Positions 33,365-41,433 of a DNA stretch of 64,000 nt are shown here, piece after piece. The notes under the pieces are model-generated. The model was not told where the DNA came from. It did no database searches and saw only the letters and a program-made list of their open reading frames with translations. How positions within the stretch are numbered: the stretch's first letter is position 1; each line of letters opens with the position of its first letter. The position numbers were made by a program, and so were the translations under genes. The DNA is taken from positions 620,001 through 684,000 of the forward strand of contig NZ_JBCNJT010000001.1 in assembly GCF_039596395.1 (NCBI RefSeq), written 5' to 3'. The DNA is from Fluviicola sp. (GTDB lineage Bacteria; Bacteroidota; Bacteroidia; Flavobacteriales_D; Crocinitomicaceae).

Positions 33365-33781
33365 TTACTGAATAATTTCTTTGTTTCCGTAATCTTTTTC
33401 GGACAGGAGTGATCCGTCTTCCTTGTAGAATTTCCACAGTCCGGATTCAACATCCATGTTGAACTCGCCGGTATAACGCATGGCTCCACTTGGATAACGG
33501 ACGAAGATAAATCCGTGTTTTTTTCCGTTCACGTATTCTGTCATGGAAAGTTCGTTCCCTCTTTCGTCGTAGAAGAACCAACGGCCGTTTCTTTGTTTGT
33601 CGTCGTCTTGCGGGCCTTTAAATTTAATGGCTTTTCTACCCGGATAGTATTCCGTGTAAATTCCGTTTTTGATTTCAACCAGGTCATCCGTTTCTTTTTT
33701 CGGAGCTTTTTTCTCTTCTCCGCAGCTGCCGATTGTTAGCGAAATGGACGCAATTAAAATAAGACCGAAGATTTGTTTCAT
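33365..33781 (-). CDS. MORN-repeat lipoprotein
   Basis: 138 residues, lipoprotein signal with lipobox (TIGSC). The mature part has several MORN-variant units (NGRWFFYDERGNELSMTEY, GKKHGFIFVRYPSGAMRYTGE and GLWKFYKEDGSLLSEKDY), similar to the YwqK-type antitoxin family in name only. It is probably membrane-attached, facing the periplasm, with unknown function. Its stop is four bases before the dnaG start, so it may head the dnaG-mscS transcript. A matching -7 box lies just upstream. Confidence 0.8.
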   Translation of the reverse strand: MKQIFGLILIASISLTIGSCGEEKKAPKKETDDLVEIKNGIYTEYYPGRKAIKFKGPQDDDKQRNGRWFFYDERGNELSMTEYVNGKKHGFIFVRYPSGAMRYTGEFNMDVESGLWKFYKEDGSLLSEKDYGNKEIIQ

Positions 33782-33798
33782 GTTGTTTAATATTACTT

Positions 33799-33806
33799 CA
33801 AAGGTA
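33799..33806 (-). promoter_or_regulatory. -7 box of the MORN lipoprotein/dnaG unit
   Basis: Minus strand TACCTTTG matches TAnnTTTG about 18 bases before the start. Confidence 0.5.
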
Positions 33807-33916
33807 CTGAAAGTTGTCTAAATATAATTGCTGATCACAACGTTGAATGGAACAGAATGGTTGAAAATATGTTTCTTTTGGTTGAAATCCTTAGTTTTAC
33901 GTATAAATCAATTTAA

Positions 33917-34228
33917 ATGCTGACAATCATACCCATTTATTTGTTCTGGAAATCTTATTACGACCTGTCAAAAACCCACAACCGCACTCATTGGGCATAC
34001 GGCCTTTTAGGAGGTTCTATCTTCCTGATTTCACAATTTATTTTTGTCTTTCTGATCGGGTTGCTCATTGTGGCGGCAGATCTCCATGTAAATGTACCTG
34101 ATTTCGTTCTTTCACTGACTGCAATTGCTTTTGCGGCGGCAGTGGCATATGGTGTGGAGCATTTGTTGAAAAAGAACTGGGAGCGAAATCCAAGAGATGT
34201 GAGGGAAACGGATTTGCTGGACCAATAG
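33917..34228 (+). CDS. Small membrane protein, unknown
   Basis: 103 residues with about three hydrophobic helices (TIIPIYLFWKSYYDLS, LLGGSIFLISQFIFVFLIGLLI-type region and VLSLTAIAFAAAVAYG) and a charged tail (KKNWERNPRDVRETDLLDQ). No recognised family. It stands alone on the plus strand between minus-strand genes. Confidence 0.55.
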   Translation: MLTIIPIYLFWKSYYDLSKTHNRTHWAYGLLGGSIFLISQFIFVFLIGLLIVAADLHVNVPDFVLSLTAIAFAAAVAYGVEHLLKKNWERNPRDVRETDLLDQ

Positions 34229-34252
34229 GATGTTAAAAGGTAAGAAGTCACC

Positions 34253-35221
34253 TTACTTATCACGTGTAACCGTGTATTCCACCAGGCCGATCAACGCTCT
34301 TTTGGATTCGGAATCCGGGATGTCGGCCAGCAGGTCCAAAGCTTCGGTTTTCAATTCGATCATGCGTTTGTGTGCGTATTCGATTCCGCCCGCAGCAATC
34401 ACCAATTGGATGGCACGCTGAACGTATTTCTTTTCCTCGTTGTGGTTTTTGACAATGTTCATCAATTCCTTGCGGACTGCTTTATCACTGTGTTGCAGCG
34501 CATAAATCAGCGGCAAAGTCATTTTCCGTTCGCGGATGTCGTTTCCGGTAGGCTTACCGATATTTCCCGGAGTTCCGTAATCGAAAATATCGTCTTTCAC
34601 CTGGAATGCGAGCCCTACTAATTCCCCGAATTTGCGCATGCGGTCGGCCATGTCTTCCCGGTCAACGGATGCAGCTGCAGATTCACAAACGGTCGCGATC
34701 AAACTGGCGGTTTTCTGACGAATCACATCAAAATAAACTTCTTCCGTGATATCCAGTTTGCGGGCTTTTTCGATCTGGAGTAATTCTCCTTCACTCATTT
34801 CACGAACGGCGCGCGCCACAATCTGAAGTGCCCGGACATTGTCGTTTTCCAATGAATGGAGCAACACGCGTGAAAGCATGTAATCACCGACCAGTACTGC
34901 AATTTTATTCTTCCAGAGTGCGTTTACGGAAAAGAAACCGCGGCGTTCATTGGCATCGTCCACTACGTCGTCGTGAACCAAAGTTGCTGTATGCAATAAC
35001 TCCACCAAAGAGGCGCTCTGATACGTTTTTTCGTTGATCTCTCCCAGCATTTTTGCCGTCAGGAAGAGGAACATCGGGCGCATCTGCTTTCCTTTTCTTC
35101 GAATGATGTAATGTGTGATTTTATCCAGTAAAGGAACCTTTGATTTCATACTCTCGTGGAAACGAATTTCGAACAATTTCATTTCCGCTTCGATGGGCGA
35201 TAGAATCTCCTGGACTGTCAT
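34253..35221 (-). CDS. Polyprenyl diphosphate synthase
   Basis: 322 residues from the ATG at 35221 (MTVQEILSPIEAEM). Trans-prenyltransferase motifs are present: the first Asp-rich motif HDDVVDDANERRG, the second one KDDIFDYG, and RPMFLFL and GELLQIEKA in between. It elongates isoprenoid chains, probably for the menaquinone side chain as expected of this length class (IspB/HepT-like); chain length cannot be read. A -7 box (TAAATTTG) ends only six bases before the ATG, so the mRNA may be almost leaderless. Confidence 0.9.
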   Translation of the reverse strand: MTVQEILSPIEAEMKLFEIRFHESMKSKVPLLDKITHYIIRRKGKQMRPMFLFLTAKMLGEINEKTYQSASLVELLHTATLVHDDVVDDANERRGFFSVNALWKNKIAVLVGDYMLSRVLLHSLENDNVRALQIVARAVREMSEGELLQIEKARKLDITEEVYFDVIRQKTASLIATVCESAAASVDREDMADRMRKFGELVGLAFQVKDDIFDYGTPGNIGKPTGNDIRERKMTLPLIYALQHSDKAVRKELMNIVKNHNEEKKYVQRAIQLVIAAGGIEYAHKRMIELKTEALDLLADIPDSESKRALIGLVEYTVTRDK

Positions 35222-35226
35222 GAATA

Positions 35227-35234
35227 CAAATTTA
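35227..35234 (-). promoter_or_regulatory. -7 box at the polyprenyl synthase start
   Basis: Minus strand TAAATTTG matches TAnnTTTG and abuts the start codon, predicting a near-leaderless transcript. Confidence 0.5.
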
Positions 35235-35336
35235 ACTGAATTCAAAATGCAAAAGTCAAAATGCAAAAAAAGTAAAGTTTAAAAGTAGCGAATCCGGTTC
35301 TGATTCCTGATTCTGTTAGTCCTGACTCTATTTTGC

Positions 35337-35344
35337 TATTTTTG
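35337..35344 (+). promoter_or_regulatory. -7 box of the 100-residue hypothetical gene
   Basis: TATTTTTG matches TAnnTTTG 22 bases before the ATG at 35366. No -33 TTTG is seen at the right distance. Confidence 0.4.
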
Positions 35345-35365
35345 ATTTTTCCCGCAGTTTGAATT

Positions 35366-35668
35366 ATGAATAATGATATTTCAGAAATCCTTTTGAGGAT
35401 TGAACATATAGAAAGAAGGCCATTGATGTATGGTTTAACCGATTCTTATGAATCGATAGCTTCCTTTATCAGCGGTTATTTTTTAGGATTGGACACCACA
35501 TACAAAATGGATCTGAACAAAAGGTTCGCGGATTGGATTCTTGAAAAAGCCAAACGACCGGTTTCGTCCTGGCATGAGTGTATTTTGCGTTTCATGGCTG
35601 AAAATGATGAAACCCGTGCACGGGAAATCCTGTTTTCTGAATTGAAAGCATTTTTGAAAAACATGTAG
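35366..35668 (+). CDS. Hypothetical 100-residue protein
   Basis: A helical, soluble, charged protein (NDISEILLRIEHIERRPLMYG at the N-terminus, then DSYESIASFISGYFLG). No family recognised. Start codon follows a plausible -7 box. The stop codon (ATG TAG) falls inside the edge of a GC-rich palindromic element, so the present C-terminus (LKNM) may have been fixed by insertion of that element. Confidence 0.55.
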   Translation: MNNDISEILLRIEHIERRPLMYGLTDSYESIASFISGYFLGLDTTYKMDLNKRFADWILEKAKRPVSSWHECILRFMAENDETRAREILFSELKAFLKNM

Positions 35669-35700
35669 GGGCGTCCCTCACGCGCGGGATTCGTCCCTAC
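35665..35700. repeat. Palindromic intergenic element, copy 2 (imperfect)
   Basis: GTAGGGGCG pairs with CGTCCCTAC (one G:T) around a GC-rich centre. It contains the stop codon of the upstream gene. Confidence 0.55.
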
Positions 35701-35708
35701 GGAATTAT

Positions 35709-36788
35709 TTAAACAGTTTTCAAAACGCGTTTATCGATCATCTTATTCTTGTTCGCCAATTGCCCGCAAGCTGCATCAATATCTTTTCCACGGCTGCGGC
35801 GCACGTTAACGATCAGGTTGCATTTTTCTTCCAGGAAGCGTGCGAAATCGTCTACTTTCTGTCGGTCTGCCTGGCGGTATTCCCCGTCATCGATCGGGTT
35901 GTATTCAATGATGTTGATCTTGCACGGAACTACTTTTGCGAAGTCTGCCAATTCGCGGGCATCTTCCAATCCGTCGTTGAAATCCTTGAAAATGATGTAT
36001 TCAAACGTAACGCGCGACCCGGTTTTTTCATGGAAATACACCAAGGCCTCCGAAAGTGCTTCCAGGTTATTCGTATCGTTGATATCCATGATTTTCGAAC
36101 GCTTGGTATCATTCGCTGCGTGCAGTGAAAGCGCCAGGTTGAATTTGACCTGGTCATCGCCCAGTTTTTTGATCATTTTGGCAATTCCGGCAGTGGAAAC
36201 CGTAATGCGTTTTGGCGACATGCCCAACCCGTTTTCATCGGTAAGAATTTCCGTACTGCGAACCACATTTTTGTAATTCAGTAACGGTTCTCCCATTCCC
36301 ATGTACACAATGTTGGAAAGATTGGTGTTGTATTTGTCGGTTGCCAGGTTTTTCAAATAGACCACCTGGTCCACAATTTCTCCGGCACTCAGGTTGCGCA
36401 TCATTTTCAAACGGCCCGTAGCACAAAACGCACAGGATAAGCTGCATCCGACCTGGGAAGAAATACATGCGGTCATGCGGGAAGTTGTCGGGATAAGAAC
36501 TCCTTCAACTACCTGGGCCTGTCCTTCGATTCCGAAAGCACATTTAATGGTTTTATCACTTGAAACCTGCTGATCTTCGACCGTAATGCCATCAAAGTAG
36601 AAATTCTCCTGTAGTTTTTCCTGCAAGCTTTTCCCGATGTTGGCCATTGCCGTGAAATCGTGCACGTTTTTCTTCCAAATCCAATCGTAAACCTGTTTTG
36701 CACGGAATGCAGGTTCCCCGAATGCAACGATCGCTGCTTTCAGTTCTTCCGGGTTTAAATTTCGAATATTGATCAATTTGGATGACAT
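35709..36788 (-). CDS. rlmN: Dual-specificity RNA methyltransferase RlmN
   Basis: 359 residues. A radical-SAM enzyme that methylates C2 of A2503 in 23S rRNA and of A37 in some tRNAs. The cluster motif is VGCSLSCAFC (Cys115, 119, 122), and GMGEPLLNYKNV and SLHAANDTKRSKIM are typical. The C-terminal resolving Cys is probably the one in DAACGQLANK. The N-terminal helical domain begins with LNPEELKAAI. A -7 box lies upstream at 36808. Confidence 0.95.
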   Translation of the reverse strand: MSSKLINIRNLNPEELKAAIVAFGEPAFRAKQVYDWIWKKNVHDFTAMANIGKSLQEKLQENFYFDGITVEDQQVSSDKTIKCAFGIEGQAQVVEGVLIPTTSRMTACISSQVGCSLSCAFCATGRLKMMRNLSAGEIVDQVVYLKNLATDKYNTNLSNIVYMGMGEPLLNYKNVVRSTEILTDENGLGMSPKRITVSTAGIAKMIKKLGDDQVKFNLALSLHAANDTKRSKIMDINDTNNLEALSEALVYFHEKTGSRVTFEYIIFKDFNDGLEDARELADFAKVVPCKINIIEYNPIDDGEYRQADRQKVDDFARFLEEKCNLIVNVRRSRGKDIDAACGQLANKNKMIDKRVLKTV

Positions 36789-36807
36789 ATCTGCTTCAAT
36801 GAGGATG

Positions 36808-36815
36808 CAAAGATA
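36808..36815 (-). promoter_or_regulatory. -7 box of rlmN
   Basis: Minus strand TATCTTTG matches TAnnTTTG about 20 bases before the start codon. Confidence 0.55.
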
Positions 36816-36853
36816 CGGTACTTTTGGCGTATAATTCCGTAAAATCCGGGAAC

Positions 36854-38725
36854 TTACAATTTTTTATAATCTTCGTAAAGCGTATTTAGGAAGTAAGAGC
36901 AGTTTTTCTCCGCTTGTTTGAAGTCTTTCCGATCCTTGAACGTATCGTCTCCCACAATTTTCTGCTCCATGTAATACGTGAAATTTCCCTTGTCTGTTCC
37001 CCATCCATAACCGCGGATAATTGCATGGAAAGCGAATTGCGGCACTTTCGGGTTCATCAGGTCCTTACTGTAGGGATAACGGTTCGGCTGTCCTTTCATC
37101 TGGTAGATCAATGTTGCAGCAATATCTGCTTGTGAACCTACAACATCCATGCGTTTTCCGCGATATGCTTTCTTGATAGGTTCTCCGTAGAACAATAATG
37201 GAACGTGGTAGAATTTTCCTCTTCCCGGATCCACCATGCCCGGAGAAGCATGCCCGTGGTCCGCAACGAATACGAACAAGGTGTTTTTATACCATGGTTG
37301 TTTCTTGCAGTTCCGGATGAATTCGCCCAGGCATTCGTCTGAATAAACCAATGAGTTCATGAAATCCGCTTCTTCGCCGGTAAAATGTTTCCCTTTTCCT
37401 TTCGGCTGATCGTATGGAGCATGCGTACTTCCTGTGAAAGCACACTGAAGGAACGGTTTCTTATTCTTGTTGATCTCCTGAATCAGGAATTTATACAAAT
37501 CACGGTCGAAGAAATTCAATTTCCCGCGAGGCAGATCGGAAGGAAAATCAGATTCGTCTTTCACGACGTCAAATCCGTGGTCCATAAAATATCCGCCGAT
37601 GTTCCCGTACTTCAAATCACCACTGAAAATGTATGAACTGTGGTAACCCCAGGCTTCCATGTCTTCATTCAGACAATGCAGTCTGCGGTGTTTTTCCGGC
37701 TGCATGGAAATGGAAACTTCCGGCAAGGTATAATGTCCGCTGAAAATGCTGGAATTCCCGATTTCGGAGGTTGTTCCGGTAGCGTAAATATTGGTGAAGA
37801 GTACGCCGCTTTTGGTCAGTTTATCGAAATGAGGAGTAGCGCCTTTATTCGGGCCCAGACTTCCGATGGCTTCTGCCGACCAGCCTTCCAGTACAATGAA
37901 AACCACATTCGGGCGGTTGTTTTCCAGGAAATAATTGTCGTGCTCTCTCGGGTAGCTGTACCATTTTTTTACTTCCTGCCGCGCAACTACTTTATCCACT
38001 TTCGGAATGAATGCATCGATTTCGGAACGGTTGTAAAGCAGATAGCTTTTCCCGAAAAAGTAAAGCGAATTGATCGAAATATCGTTTACTACAGCTTTGT
38101 TCGAGTAACTCGCAGCATTGATATTCAACGGAACGGGCTGAAAACCTCCGCGCAGCGACAGGAAAAACAGGAAAACAACAATCACGTAAGTTACCGGTAA
38201 TGCCAGCCATTCGAACCAATGACGGATATTTGCCCGCTCGATCGGTCTTTTTTTGAAGAATTTCCGGGAAAGGAAAATATAGACCGTCAATTGGATCAAT
38301 GCATACAAAATGTACCAGAAGATCATGGAATAATTGGCCGTTCTGGCTACTTCATCCGGGTGCGACAAGTGCATGAAAACACGGGAAGTCAGTTTGTGGT
38401 TCCATTCGCCATAAGCAACAATTTCACCTGCCTGGACCAAAACCAGGAAAAGGATCGAAGTAATTAAAGTGATGCGGAATAAACGTTCCCAGCCTTTCCA
38501 GTTGGAATAATATTGGAATAAACGGAATAAGAACGGAATTGCTGAAAGCCCGGCTGCAGTTGCAAGGTCCAAACGGAACGAATAGACAAAAGTCAGCAGC
38601 CATTCTCCCAAGCCGGCTTCTTTTAATTTTCCGAAGTGATGGATCGAAAACAGGATTCGGTGAATGTCAAAACAGACAATCCAGAAAAGAATCAATTTAA
38701 GAGCATCACGAAAAGGACGAAGCAT
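36854..38725 (-). CDS. LTA-synthase-family phosphotransferase/sulfatase-like protein
   Basis: 623 residues. Five N-terminal membrane helices (to about residue 190) precede a large extracytoplasmic alkaline-phosphatase-fold domain. Active-site features are the likely nucleophile Thr in ATGTTSEIGNSSIFSG, the early metal ligand region VVFIVLEGWSAEAIGSLG and the late FVADHGHASPG. In Gram-negatives such enzymes transfer phosphoglycerol or phosphoethanolamine to envelope glycolipids or glycans, so a lipid or LPS modification role is likely; the donor and acceptor are not evident. A -7 box (TAAATTTG) lies 20 bases upstream. Confidence 0.85.
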   Translation of the reverse strand: MLRPFRDALKLILFWIVCFDIHRILFSIHHFGKLKEAGLGEWLLTFVYSFRLDLATAAGLSAIPFLFRLFQYYSNWKGWERLFRITLITSILFLVLVQAGEIVAYGEWNHKLTSRVFMHLSHPDEVARTANYSMIFWYILYALIQLTVYIFLSRKFFKKRPIERANIRHWFEWLALPVTYVIVVFLFFLSLRGGFQPVPLNINAASYSNKAVVNDISINSLYFFGKSYLLYNRSEIDAFIPKVDKVVARQEVKKWYSYPREHDNYFLENNRPNVVFIVLEGWSAEAIGSLGPNKGATPHFDKLTKSGVLFTNIYATGTTSEIGNSSIFSGHYTLPEVSISMQPEKHRRLHCLNEDMEAWGYHSSYIFSGDLKYGNIGGYFMDHGFDVVKDESDFPSDLPRGKLNFFDRDLYKFLIQEINKNKKPFLQCAFTGSTHAPYDQPKGKGKHFTGEEADFMNSLVYSDECLGEFIRNCKKQPWYKNTLFVFVADHGHASPGMVDPGRGKFYHVPLLFYGEPIKKAYRGKRMDVVGSQADIAATLIYQMKGQPNRYPYSKDLMNPKVPQFAFHAIIRGYGWGTDKGNFTYYMEQKIVGDDTFKDRKDFKQAEKNCSYFLNTLYEDYKKL

Positions 38726-38744
38726 GCGATTTGAAAATAAGGTA

Positions 38745-38752
38745 CAAATTTA
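38745..38752 (-). promoter_or_regulatory. -7 box of the LTA-synthase-family gene
   Basis: Minus strand TAAATTTG matches TAnnTTTG, 20 bases before the ATG. Confidence 0.5.
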
Positions 38753-38884
38753 GGGGATATTTTGAATTATCAATGATGAATTATCACGACGAGAAGACTT
38801 GATAATTCACAATTAAATAATTGATCATTCGGACGATTACCGGATTCCAGATTTTTTTCAGAATTTTAAAAGAACTTTGGTCCC

Positions 38885-39562
38885 ATGAAGATATTGGTTG
38901 TAGAAGACGAACCGGAAATGCTCGAATCCATCGAACGTGTTTTGAAACAGGAAAATGCGGTGGTGGAAACGGCCATGAACTTAAACGATGCCCTCGATAA
39001 AGCATTGATCTACGAGTACGACTGTATCTTGCTGGATATCAATTTGCCCGACGGAAGCGGTTTGGAATTGTTGCAGGAATTGAAAAAACAGAATAAATCG
39101 GATGGTGTTTTGATCCTTTCAGCACGGAATTCACTGGATGATAAACTGGAAGGGTTGAATCTCGGAGCCGATGATTATTTGACAAAACCCTTTCATTTTT
39201 CGGAATTGATTGCCCGAGTGCGTTCCATTGTCCGCAGGAAGAAGTTCGACGGGAATGCCATGCTTGAAATAGGAAATATCCGGGTGGATGTTACCAACCA
39301 GGCGATAACAATCCGGAATGAAGCGGTGACCTTGAACCGGAAAGAATTTGCTATCTTAATGTATTTGATCTCCAATAAAGGAAGATTGGTTTCCAAAACG
39401 GCTTTGGCCGAACATGTTTGGGGAGACAACATTGATGAGTCGGATAATTTTGAATTTATTTATTCGCAAATCAAGAATCTGCGAAAAAAAATGAACGACC
39501 TGGATTCCGGGATTGAAATTCAATCGATATACGGAGTGGGGTATAAACTGGTAGAATCGTGA
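38885..39562 (+). CDS. OmpR-family response regulator
   Basis: 225 residues. Receiver domain (1-115) with acidic pocket EDE (7-9), phosphoacceptor Asp51 (ILLDINLPDGSG), and Lys101 (YLTKPF). The winged-helix DNA-binding domain (about 130-225) has the usual transactivation-loop region (VSKTALAEHVWGD) and the C-terminal hairpin IQSIYGVGYKLVES. It overlaps the sensor kinase gene by four bases (GTGA). It probably controls the downstream genes, two of which share a promoter cassette; that is inference. Confidence 0.92.
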   Translation: MKILVVEDEPEMLESIERVLKQENAVVETAMNLNDALDKALIYEYDCILLDINLPDGSGLELLQELKKQNKSDGVLILSARNSLDDKLEGLNLGADDYLTKPFHFSELIARVRSIVRRKKFDGNAMLEIGNIRVDVTNQAITIRNEAVTLNRKEFAILMYLISNKGRLVSKTALAEHVWGDNIDESDNFEFIYSQIKNLRKKMNDLDSGIEIQSIYGVGYKLVES

Positions 39563-40830
39563 AGTTAATTCAACGCACCATCGTTTTTATGTCCATTGCA
39601 TTGCTCGTAACGCTTTCGGTATGGGCTTTCATTTTTTATGTGAATATGATCGATGAGGTGCACGACAGCATTGACGACGGATTGGATAACTCCAAGTTGC
39701 TGATCATTCACGAAGCAAGCATGGATTCTACTGTCTTGTACAAAAGCAATTTCGATGAAGGAAATTATGCCATCCGGAAAATTCCTGAGCAGCACGCCCT
39801 GAAGCATTTGGATGAGTACAAAGACACACTGATGTACATGGAAAACGAAGACGACCTGGAGCCGGTTCGTTTATTGACAACCGTTTTCGAAGCCAAAGAA
39901 AATGAATTCTATCAGTTGAAAGTTATTTCTTCAATGGTAGAGGAAGATGATCTGATCGAAGACTTGTTCTATTCGCTGTTGTGGCTTTACCTCATTTTGA
40001 TCGTGACGATTTTAGTCATCAATACGCTCGTGCTGCGCAGCATGTGGAAACCGTTTTTCAACTATCTGAATCGCTTGAGCCAGTTTAAACTGGGTAAAAA
40101 TGAGCACGTTCAGCCCATTAAGTCCAAAACAACCGAATTCCAGTTACTGAACAAAGTAGTCACCGAAGTACTGGAAAGCAATATTCGCTCGTTCCATAAC
40201 CAGAAACAACTCATTGAAAACGCTTCACACGAATTGCAGACACCGTTGGCCATAGCATTGAATAAACTGCAATTATTGGCAGAAAAGGAAGAGTTGTCGG
40301 AAGAAGTGGTGAAAGAGATTTTTCAAACCATTGAGACGCTTGAACGATTGACACGCCTGAATAAATCCCTGTTGTTGCTCTCCAAGATTGAGAATCAGCA
40401 ATTTCTCCACGAAGAACAGGTCGACATGAATGCATTAGTGCGGCAGGTTTTGGAAGATTTCCAGGATCAGATCGAATTCAAAGAACTGGAAGTCAATCTC
40501 ATTACTGATACGGAATTGGTCGTTACGATGAATCCCGAATTAGCACGTATCCTGGTCACCAACCTGGTGAAGAATGCGATCCGGCACAATTTCAAAAAGG
40601 GAAAAATAGAAGTTTTGCTCACGGCTTCCGGCTTGCAGATTTCGAATTCAGGATCAGAAAAAAGCCTCGATACCACTCATTTGTTTCAGCGCTTCCACAA
40701 AGAATCGAATGATCAATCATCCACCGGTTTAGGGCTTGCCATCGTGAAGTCGATTACAGATCTTTCTGGCTTTCAAATCAGCTATAACTATGCGCTTGGA
40801 ATTCATCAGTTTACGGTAAAGTTTAAATAG
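39559..40830 (+). CDS. Sensor histidine kinase
   Basis: 423 residues starting at GTG 39559, which overlaps the regulator stop. Two membrane helices (about 8-28 and 137-160) bracket a periplasmic sensor of about 105 residues with a high content of acidic residues and no known fold. The dimerisation/phosphoacceptor helix has ENASHELQTPLAIALNKL with His224. The ATPase domain has NLVKNAIRHN (N box) and STGLGLAIVKSI (G box), but the G1 region between them is short and degenerate, so this kinase may have weak ATP binding. It pairs with the OmpR-type regulator. Confidence 0.9.
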   Translation: MKLIQRTIVFMSIALLVTLSVWAFIFYVNMIDEVHDSIDDGLDNSKLLIIHEASMDSTVLYKSNFDEGNYAIRKIPEQHALKHLDEYKDTLMYMENEDDLEPVRLLTTVFEAKENEFYQLKVISSMVEEDDLIEDLFYSLLWLYLILIVTILVINTLVLRSMWKPFFNYLNRLSQFKLGKNEHVQPIKSKTTEFQLLNKVVTEVLESNIRSFHNQKQLIENASHELQTPLAIALNKLQLLAEKEELSEEVVKEIFQTIETLERLTRLNKSLLLLSKIENQQFLHEEQVDMNALVRQVLEDFQDQIEFKELEVNLITDTELVVTMNPELARILVTNLVKNAIRHNFKKGKIEVLLTASGLQISNSGSEKSLDTTHLFQRFHKESNDQSSTGLGLAIVKSITDLSGFQISYNYALGIHQFTVKFK

Positions 40831-40937
40831 TTCAAAGGGTTCAAAGGGTTCAAAAGGTTCAGGTTTTAAACTCATTTGATCTTCTTTGAACCTGGGTATT
40901 CCCAATTCTTTCCTGATTTGCCCCGTAGCTTTGTTTT
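40829..40937 (+). promoter_or_regulatory. Duplicated intergenic cassette A with promoter
   Basis: A GTTCAAAGG tandem tract (40829-40860) is followed by TTTGATCTTC, TTGAACCTGG (40887-40896 region), TTCCTGATTTG and TAGCTTTG (-7 box, 40926-40933). The same ordered elements occur at 42468-42597 before the DUF2490 gene. The first tract and GAACC can pair as a hairpin. It lies between the two-component system and the PepSY-like lipoprotein gene. Confidence 0.6.
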
Positions 40938-40958
40938 ATAAATAAAAAAACACAAGTT

Positions 40959-41414
40959 ATGAAAGGTTTAAAATTAATCGTATTGGCTTTTTTACCGATC
41001 GCTTTCGGGTCTTGCGCAGGAACGATCGATCAGCAGGAAATTCCTTCCGTAGTAATCAATGCAGTGATGACCAAATACCCGGACGCAAAGGATCTGGACT
41101 GGGAAGTGAAAAACGGGATTTACGAAGCAGAATTTGATTTAGGTAAGGATGATTACGAAGTGTGGGTCAATGCAGAAGGAACTATTTTGAAAGTGGAACA
41201 GGAGATCAACCATTCACAGGTGCCGGCTGCCATTCTTGCCAAATTAAAGTCGGATTACAAAGATTTCAGATTGGATGATGCAAAACGTATCGAAATCGGG
41301 AAAGCCGTATACTATGAACTGGAACTGGACGGAACTTTAGGGGATCAAACGGTAGTGTATTCGGCCTCCGGAGAAAAACAGGATCCTATTATATTGACCA
41401 GAATCGGTAAATAG
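40959..41414 (+). CDS. PepSY-like (DUF2874-type) lipoprotein
   Basis: 151 residues with a lipobox (AFGSC). The mature part holds two PepSY-like halves, each with the pattern P-x2-V-x-A-x5-YP-x-A followed by a strand (IPSVVINAVMTKYPDAKDLD...YEAEFDLG and VPAAILAKLKSDYKDFRLDD...VYYELELDG). Such domains bind peptides or other proteins in the periplasm and often accompany two-component systems as modulators. It directly follows a two-component system and precedes a TauE permease whose tail carries a similar half-domain. Promoter TAGCTTTG is 26 bases upstream. Confidence 0.8.
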   Translation: MKGLKLIVLAFLPIAFGSCAGTIDQQEIPSVVINAVMTKYPDAKDLDWEVKNGIYEAEFDLGKDDYEVWVNAEGTILKVEQEINHSQVPAAILAKLKSDYKDFRLDDAKRIEIGKAVYYELELDGTLGDQTVVYSASGEKQDPIILTRIGK

Positions 41415-41433
41415 TCCAATTCTTTTTTCTGCT

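Noticed and set aside
33361-33489. N-terminal extension of dnaG to 33489
   Set aside because: The extra 43 residues overlap the MORN lipoprotein gene and do not resemble any DnaG; the ATG at 33360 fits the family.
37640-38200. 186-codon plus-strand frame opposite the LTA-synthase-family gene
   Set aside because: Opposite a well-supported gene; no start signals or recognisable protein.
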